Below are positions 32,954 to 37,149 of a DNA stretch of 37,149 nt, piece by piece; the first letter of the stretch is position 1; each line of letters begins with the position of its first letter. The DNA lies in NCBI GenBank assembly GCA_900547765.1, contig URIA01000018.1, forward strand, positions 1 through 37,149. Reading direction: 5' to 3'. The notes below the pieces were generated by a model, which saw only the letters and a program-made list of their open reading frames with translations, had not been told where the DNA came from and did not search any database. Made by a program: the position numbers and the translations under genes. This stretch comes from an uncultured Collinsella sp. (lineage in GTDB: Bacteria; Actinomycetota; Coriobacteriia; Coriobacteriales; Coriobacteriaceae).

Positions 32954-34078
32954 CTAGTTAGATCGCGGACTCAAACTATGCTGCGCTTCGAAGTCCTTCA
33001 TGTACGAGGCCAGTGCCTGCGCGTCTTCCATGGTTACGGCGTTGTAGACGCTGGCGCGCATGCCACCCACCAGGCGATGACCCTTGACGTTTTGAATCTG
33101 GTGCTCGGCCGCGCCTGCGACAAAGGCGGCGTCGAGGTCGGCATCGCCGGTACGGAACGTGACGTTGGCGATGGAGCGGCTGTCGGCCTGTGTGGTGCCA
33201 TGGAACAGCACGCTGTGCTCGAGCAGGTTATAGAGCAGGTTGGCCTTGGCCCAGTTGTGCTCGGCCATGGCGGCAAGTCCGCCGGTCTGCTCAACCCAAC
33301 GGAACACCTTGCCGCATACGTAGATGCCAAAGGTGTTGGGCGTGTTGAGCATGGAGCCTTTGGCGGCCTGGGTCTTAAGGTCCAGGTACTGCGGCGTCTG
33401 CGCAAAGGCCGGACCGTCGGCGATCAGGTCATCGCGCACGATAACCACGGTGACGCCCGCGGCGCCGGCGTTTTTCTGCGCGCCGGCGTAGATGAGCCCG
33501 TAGCGCTCGACGTCGAGCGGTTGCGACAAAAAGCAGCTCGAGACATCTGCGACCAGCGGCACGTCTCCGCAATCGGGTAGCTCGTGGTACATGGTGCCAA
33601 AGATGGTGTTGTTCTGGCAGATGTAGACGTAGTCGAGCCCGTCGCCCGCGGCCTCGGCGGCAATGCGCGCGTTGATGTCGGCCATGTTGGGAATGCGGTC
33701 GAAATTGGTGTCCTCGGAGCTCGCGAGCAGCACGGCCTCGCCGTACTTGGCGGCCTCCTTGTACGCCTTGTTGGCAAAGTTGCCGGTCACGACGTAGCCG
33801 GCGCGGCCGCGGCGCATGAGGTTCATGGGGATGCCCGCAAACTGTAGCGTGGCGCCGCCCTGCAAAAACAGGACACGGTAGTTGTCGGGGATGCTCAGCA
33901 GGCGGCGCAGAGTTGCCTCGGCGTCGTCGATGATCTGCTGGTACATACTAGATCGATGGCTCATCTCGAGCACGGACATGCCGCAGCTGCGGTAGTCCAT
34001 CATCTCGTCGGCGATCTCGGCGAGCACGCTGGTGGGCAGCGCGGCCGGGCCAGCTGAGAAGTTGTGCGCACGTGCCAT
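32954..34078 (-). CDS. serC: Phosphoserine aminotransferase
   Basis: Second enzyme of serine synthesis, a PLP-dependent transaminase that makes phosphoserine from phosphohydroxypyruvate and glutamate. The 374 residues include the start HNFSAGPAALP, the SHRSSMYQQI segment, the QGGATLQF loop, the Asp in ADVSS and the PLP lysine Lys202 in YAGAQKNAG, followed by MLNTPNTF. The start follows GAGGGGGAC. It is the first gene of the serC-serA operon, and its leader holds no obvious regulatory motif. Confidence 0.96.
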   Translation of the reverse strand: MARAHNFSAGPAALPTSVLAEIADEMMDYRSCGMSVLEMSHRSSMYQQIIDDAEATLRRLLSIPDNYRVLFLQGGATLQFAGIPMNLMRRGRAGYVVTGNFANKAYKEAAKYGEAVLLASSEDTNFDRIPNMADINARIAAEAAGDGLDYVYICQNNTIFGTMYHELPDCGDVPLVADVSSCFLSQPLDVERYGLIYAGAQKNAGAAGVTVVIVRDDLIADGPAFAQTPQYLDLKTQAAKGSMLNTPNTFGIYVCGKVFRWVEQTGGLAAMAEHNWAKANLLYNLLEHSVLFHGTTQADSRSIANVTFRTGDADLDAAFVAGAAEHQIQNVKGHRLVGGMRASVYNAVTMEDAQALASYMKDFEAQHSLSPRSN

Positions 34079-34278
34079 CTTCTAGGTCCCCCTCGTAGTC
34101 GTTTGAACGTTCGGGATACTTTAGCACAGTGCAGCGCTAGGTGCGACCGCATCACGGTAAAACTCGAGTGCGCCGCTATGATTTACAGGATGGTTACATG
34201 GGGGAGGGGTGCTTTACTCCTCGGGCAAATCCAAATCTGCGAGCGAAGGCATGAGGTTCTCTAGGCGTTTGATTTCTT

Positions 34279-34298
34279 CGTCCCAAATTAGCTACCAC
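34279..34298. repeat. Left arm of a 20-bp inverted repeat flanking the antiporter-phosphatase block
   Basis: This is the exact reverse complement of GTGGTAGCTAATTTGGGACG at 37010-37029. The arms lie 2.7 kb apart around exactly two genes. The TTTGGGACGGGGCT body relates it to the class B element at 6832-6892, so it may be a dispersed repeat and not a transposon end. Confidence 0.75.
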
Positions 34299-34305
34299 CT
34301 GGCCG

Positions 34306-35907
34306 CTACGATGCCAGCGTGGCGATGACGGCTTCGTCGCCGGCGTATATGAGGGTGTTGCCGTCGGGGATGATGGTTTGGCCGTCGCGTTTGAGCATCA
34401 CCACAATAAACGGATGCTTGCCTTGCGGCACATCGCGCAGGCGTTGGCCGGCCAGGCGACCGTGGGGCGTCACGGTGACCTCGCGCAGCGTAACCTCGGC
34501 ACGCTCTTCAAACGTCGGCGCGGCCATCACCAACAGGTCGCCTTCCTCGATGACGGTATCGCCGTTGGGCAGTACCGGGTGCGCCCCGTCGCGCAGCACC
34601 AAGACCACGAGCATGTCCGTCGCGCTGCCAATATCGGCGAGCGAGCGCCCGGCAAACGGATGGCCAGCGCCCACCTTGAGCTTAACGAACGACATGCCGT
34701 CCTCGTCGCGGTAGTCGTTAAAGGTGCGGCGCACATCGCCTTCCGCATCGATCATGTCGAGCCTCTTCGCCACTGCCGGCAGCAGCGAGCCCTGAACCAC
34801 AATGCTCGACACGGCAATCACAAACACCAGGTCAAACAGGTCGTGGCCACCGGGAACGCCGGCCACGACGGCAAAGAGGCTAAACACGACCGAAGCCGCG
34901 CCGCGCAGACCCGCCCAGCTTACGAGCGCGACCTGGCGGGGGTTGGTCTTAAAGGGCGCCAGGAGCATGCCCACGGCGATGGGGCGGCTCACGAAGAGCA
35001 TAAACGCCATGAGCGCCAGGCCCGGCAGCAGCATCTGCGGCAGGCGTGCGGGCGTTACGAGCAGGCCGAGCAAGAAGAAGATGGTCATCTCGGCCATCTC
35101 GGTGAGGGTGTCAAAGAAGTGCGCCATCTCGACCTTGCCGGTGATGTCGCTCGCACCCAGCACAATGCCGGCCAGGTATACGGCCAAAAAGCCGTTGCCG
35201 CCCAGATAGCTTGGTAGCGCGTAGGCGACGATCGCCACGGCGAACAAGAAGATGGTCTGCGCGCCCTCGGCCGTTGCGTGCGCGCGTTCAATCAGACGGC
35301 CCGCCGCCCAGCCGATGGCAAGGCCCAGGCCCGCGCCCAGGATAATCTGCTTGGCCAGCAGTGCGGGAATGTTGATGTCGCCGTCGGCCGCGAGTGCGGC
35401 GAGCACGGCGGTGAGCATGTAGGCGACGGGGTCGTTGGAGCCCGATTCGACCTCGAGCAGCGAGTCGGTGCCGCCCTTCAGCGAAAGGTTGTGCTCGCGC
35501 AGCACGCTAAAGACGCTGGCCGCGTCGGTGGATGCCACGACCGATCCCAACAGCAGGCCGTCGATCCAGTCGAAGCCCAGCACAAAGTGGGCGAACACGC
35601 CGGTGATGCCTGCGGTGATGACGACGCCGAGCGTGCTCAGCAGCACCGCCGGCGCAGCGACGGGCTTGGCGCGGTCGATATTGGTGTTAAAGCCGCCGTA
35701 GAACATGATGAACAGCAGCGCCGTGCTGCAGACGGTTTCGGTGAGTGCGTAGTCGCTAAAGTCGATGTGCGCCGGGCCGTTGACGCCCAACAGCATGCCG
35801 AGCGCGATAAAGATGAGCAGGGTGGGGAAGGGGAGCTTTTTGCCGACGGGTTTGATGGTCAGGCACAGAATAATAACGAGGCCGATAAAAAGAAGGATCT
35901 GGTTCAT
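34306..35907 (-). CDS. K+/H+ (or Na+/H+) antiporter with RCK-C domains, CPA1 type
   Basis: A 533-residue membrane exchanger like NhaP2/CvrA. Twelve or so helices fill the first ~390 residues, with the ion-site motifs VVASTDAASVF and EVESGSNDP and the Arg-rich SWAGLRGAASVVF. The cytoplasmic tail (about 400-533) holds two TrkA-C/RCK_C modules, each with the PNGDTVIEEGDLL or PDGNTLIYAGDEA pattern, which sense ligands and gate transport. It should help balance internal K+ and pH. The ribosome site AGGAG is rather far (about 12 bases) from the ATG. Confidence 0.9.
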   Translation of the reverse strand: MNQILLFIGLVIILCLTIKPVGKKLPFPTLLIFIALGMLLGVNGPAHIDFSDYALTETVCSTALLFIMFYGGFNTNIDRAKPVAAPAVLLSTLGVVITAGITGVFAHFVLGFDWIDGLLLGSVVASTDAASVFSVLREHNLSLKGGTDSLLEVESGSNDPVAYMLTAVLAALAADGDINIPALLAKQIILGAGLGLAIGWAAGRLIERAHATAEGAQTIFLFAVAIVAYALPSYLGGNGFLAVYLAGIVLGASDITGKVEMAHFFDTLTEMAEMTIFFLLGLLVTPARLPQMLLPGLALMAFMLFVSRPIAVGMLLAPFKTNPRQVALVSWAGLRGAASVVFSLFAVVAGVPGGHDLFDLVFVIAVSSIVVQGSLLPAVAKRLDMIDAEGDVRRTFNDYRDEDGMSFVKLKVGAGHPFAGRSLADIGSATDMLVVLVLRDGAHPVLPNGDTVIEEGDLLVMAAPTFEERAEVTLREVTVTPHGRLAGQRLRDVPQGKHPFIVVMLKRDGQTIIPDGNTLIYAGDEAVIATLAS

Positions 35908-36160
35908 GGATGGTGTCCGCTCCTGGGTGGTTGGCGTGGCACGGTCAGTTGTCTGCGGTTATTTGTACCCAAAGATGGTGGGTTTATGGGGTTGGATTGC
36001 GGGCGTGCGCGATATCGTCATAGACGGCTGCCGTCTTTGCCTCTGCTCGGAAACCCTTTCCAGCTTTATTGCAACGGAGTACAATGGGTAACGTTTAAGT
36101 TCAACTTGAAGTTTTAGTTGCGGCGCCGGGCTTAGACCGCAATGCAAGGAGAGGCGTACC

Positions 36161-37000
36161 ATGGCGATCTATGTGACATCTGATGCTCACGGGCACGTGC
36201 GTGCGCTTGACGAGGCCCTGTCTAAGATCTCGTTGACGTCCGACGACACGCTGTACGTGCTGGGCGACATGATCGATCGCGGGCCCGATCCGGTCGGCGT
36301 TATTAAGCTCGTGCGCTCGCTGCCCAACGCCCACGTGCTCAAGGGCAATCACGAGCAGATCATGCTCGATGCCATCATTGGCCAGGACCCGCTCGATGCC
36401 GAGACTTGGGATATCAACGGTGGCTGGACGACGAGCGAGCAGCTCAACGACATGGAATTTGAGGCATACGAGGAGCTCGTGCGATGGATGGCCGCGCTGC
36501 CGCTCTACGCGGTGGCCGAGACCGAGGAGCGCCCGTACCTGCTGGTGCATGCCGGCATCCAGACCGAGGCGGCGCGCGCGTTTTTGCTTGAGCATGGTGT
36601 CGATTGCGGTGACGGCAGGGGAGCGGTCGATGCCGATAGCGAGCTGCTGCGGCAAATGCTCGCCGTGCAGTCGTCCGATGACCTGCTGTGGATTCGTCAC
36701 GGCTATTGGGATGCGCCGACGGGACTGCTTTCTGCCGAGGGCGAGGGCCCGGTCGTGGTGAGCGGCCACACGCCCACGGTGTCGCTTGGGCGCTATTGCG
36801 AGGTTGGCGGCCTGGCGGGGCTCGATGAGGAGTCGGGCCGCGGGCAGATTGTGCGCCTGGGTGGCGAGGATACCGCCGGCGTGCCCGATCGCATCGACAT
36901 CGACTGCGCCGCCGCCACCGGCTCCGAGTTCGGTCGCGTGGGCATCCTGCGGCTCGATGATGGGGCGGAGTTCTACGCGAACATCAACCCGGGCGAATAA
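36161..37000 (+). CDS. PPP-family metallophosphatase (serine/threonine phosphatase or Ap4A hydrolase-like)
   Basis: A 279-residue calcineurin-like phosphoesterase. Metal-site motifs: SDAHGH (Asp8, His10), GDMIDRG (Asp36), KGNHEQ (Asn63, His64), LVHAG and SGHTP. The overall pattern fits bacterial PrpA/PrpE-like or ApaH-like enzymes. The usual Asp-Ile-His-Gly start of PPP enzymes reads Asp-Ala-His-Gly. The start follows AAGGAG at proper spacing. Target unknown: phosphoproteins or dinucleoside tetraphosphates are both possible. Confidence 0.85.
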   Translation: MAIYVTSDAHGHVRALDEALSKISLTSDDTLYVLGDMIDRGPDPVGVIKLVRSLPNAHVLKGNHEQIMLDAIIGQDPLDAETWDINGGWTTSEQLNDMEFEAYEELVRWMAALPLYAVAETEERPYLLVHAGIQTEAARAFLLEHGVDCGDGRGAVDADSELLRQMLAVQSSDDLLWIRHGYWDAPTGLLSAEGEGPVVVSGHTPTVSLGRYCEVGGLAGLDEESGRGQIVRLGGEDTAGVPDRIDIDCAAATGSEFGRVGILRLDDGAEFYANINPGE

Positions 37001-37009
37001 TCGGTGCAA

Positions 37010-37149
37010 GTGGTAGCTAATTTGGGACGGGGCTTTTTTGACTACTCTTGCCCTTCTGCCCGCTAATTGATTTCTCTGGGACGGGGATTAAATAAGGCTC
37101 TGTTAGACCAGGATTGACATACATGTGTCCCCACGGTGCCATATCGTTG
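37010..37149. repeat. Right-edge region with the right arm of the 20-bp repeat and GGGACGGGG motifs
   Basis: 37010-37029 is the right arm matching 34279-34298. GGGACGGGG occurs at 37024-37032 and again at 37079-37087. A TTGACA stands at 37114-37119 without a spaced -10. No gene is visible up to the edge. Confidence 0.6.

Noticed and set aside
37114..37145. Possible promoter (TTGACA) at the right edge
   Set aside because: No -10 hexamer at 16-18 bp spacing and no gene visible before the window ends.

Overview
The window looks like a chromosomal segment of a high-GC actinobacterium of the class Coriobacteriia, most likely a gut Collinsella or close relative. This is inferred from GC-rich codon use, strong AAGGAG-type ribosome sites, protein style, and a dense set of intergenic palindromes ending in GGGAC/GTCCC. 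No rRNA, tRNA, CRISPR array, integrase or transposase was found, and nothing in the window proves the species.

Layout. 361-2472: tgt (queuine/preQ1 tRNA modification) and a LOG-family nucleotide hydrolase. 2473-6820: an accessory island with a DinJ/YafQ-type toxin-antitoxin pair behind a perfect 24-bp palindrome, and a 984-residue primase-helicase of the kind called TOTE. It ends in a divergent second copy of the last ~48 codons of the LOG gene, so the island appears to have entered at the 3' end of that gene. 6988-10159: DegV-type lipid-binding protein, HAD phosphatase, M20 dipeptidase. 10453-14112: phosphate uptake operon pstSCAB without phoU, closed by a strong terminator. 14317-17547: ABC-F ATPase, Cof-type HAD phosphatase, DtxR-family metalloregulator with its own candidate operators. 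17827-20527 (minus): a metal-resistance unit in transcription order ArsR/SmtB repressor, free-standing HMA protein, P1B-2 Zn/Cd/Pb ATPase, with three copies of one operator. 20947-22137 and 30321-31370: two members of one poorly known family with a PD-(D/E)XK-like core. 22487-30166: DEDDh exonuclease, histidine-rich metal permease, YaiI protein, a frameshifted DUF308 membrane protein, a nitroreductase behind a likely DtxR iron box, two tandem histidine phosphatases, a short DUF1015-like protein and an M20 peptidase. 31718-34078 (minus): serC-serA for serine synthesis. 34306-37000: K+/H+ antiporter and a PPP-type phosphatase, enclosed by a perfect 20-bp inverted repeat.

How it fits together. 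Most genes are housekeeping or nutrient and metal homeostasis: phosphate import, Zn/Cd efflux, iron- or manganese-responsive regulation, serine synthesis. The accessory part is the LOG-associated island, plausibly a defence or conflict cargo, and the two nuclease-like genes. Between genes the window holds at least five classes of dispersed palindromes, several shared between distant loci here.
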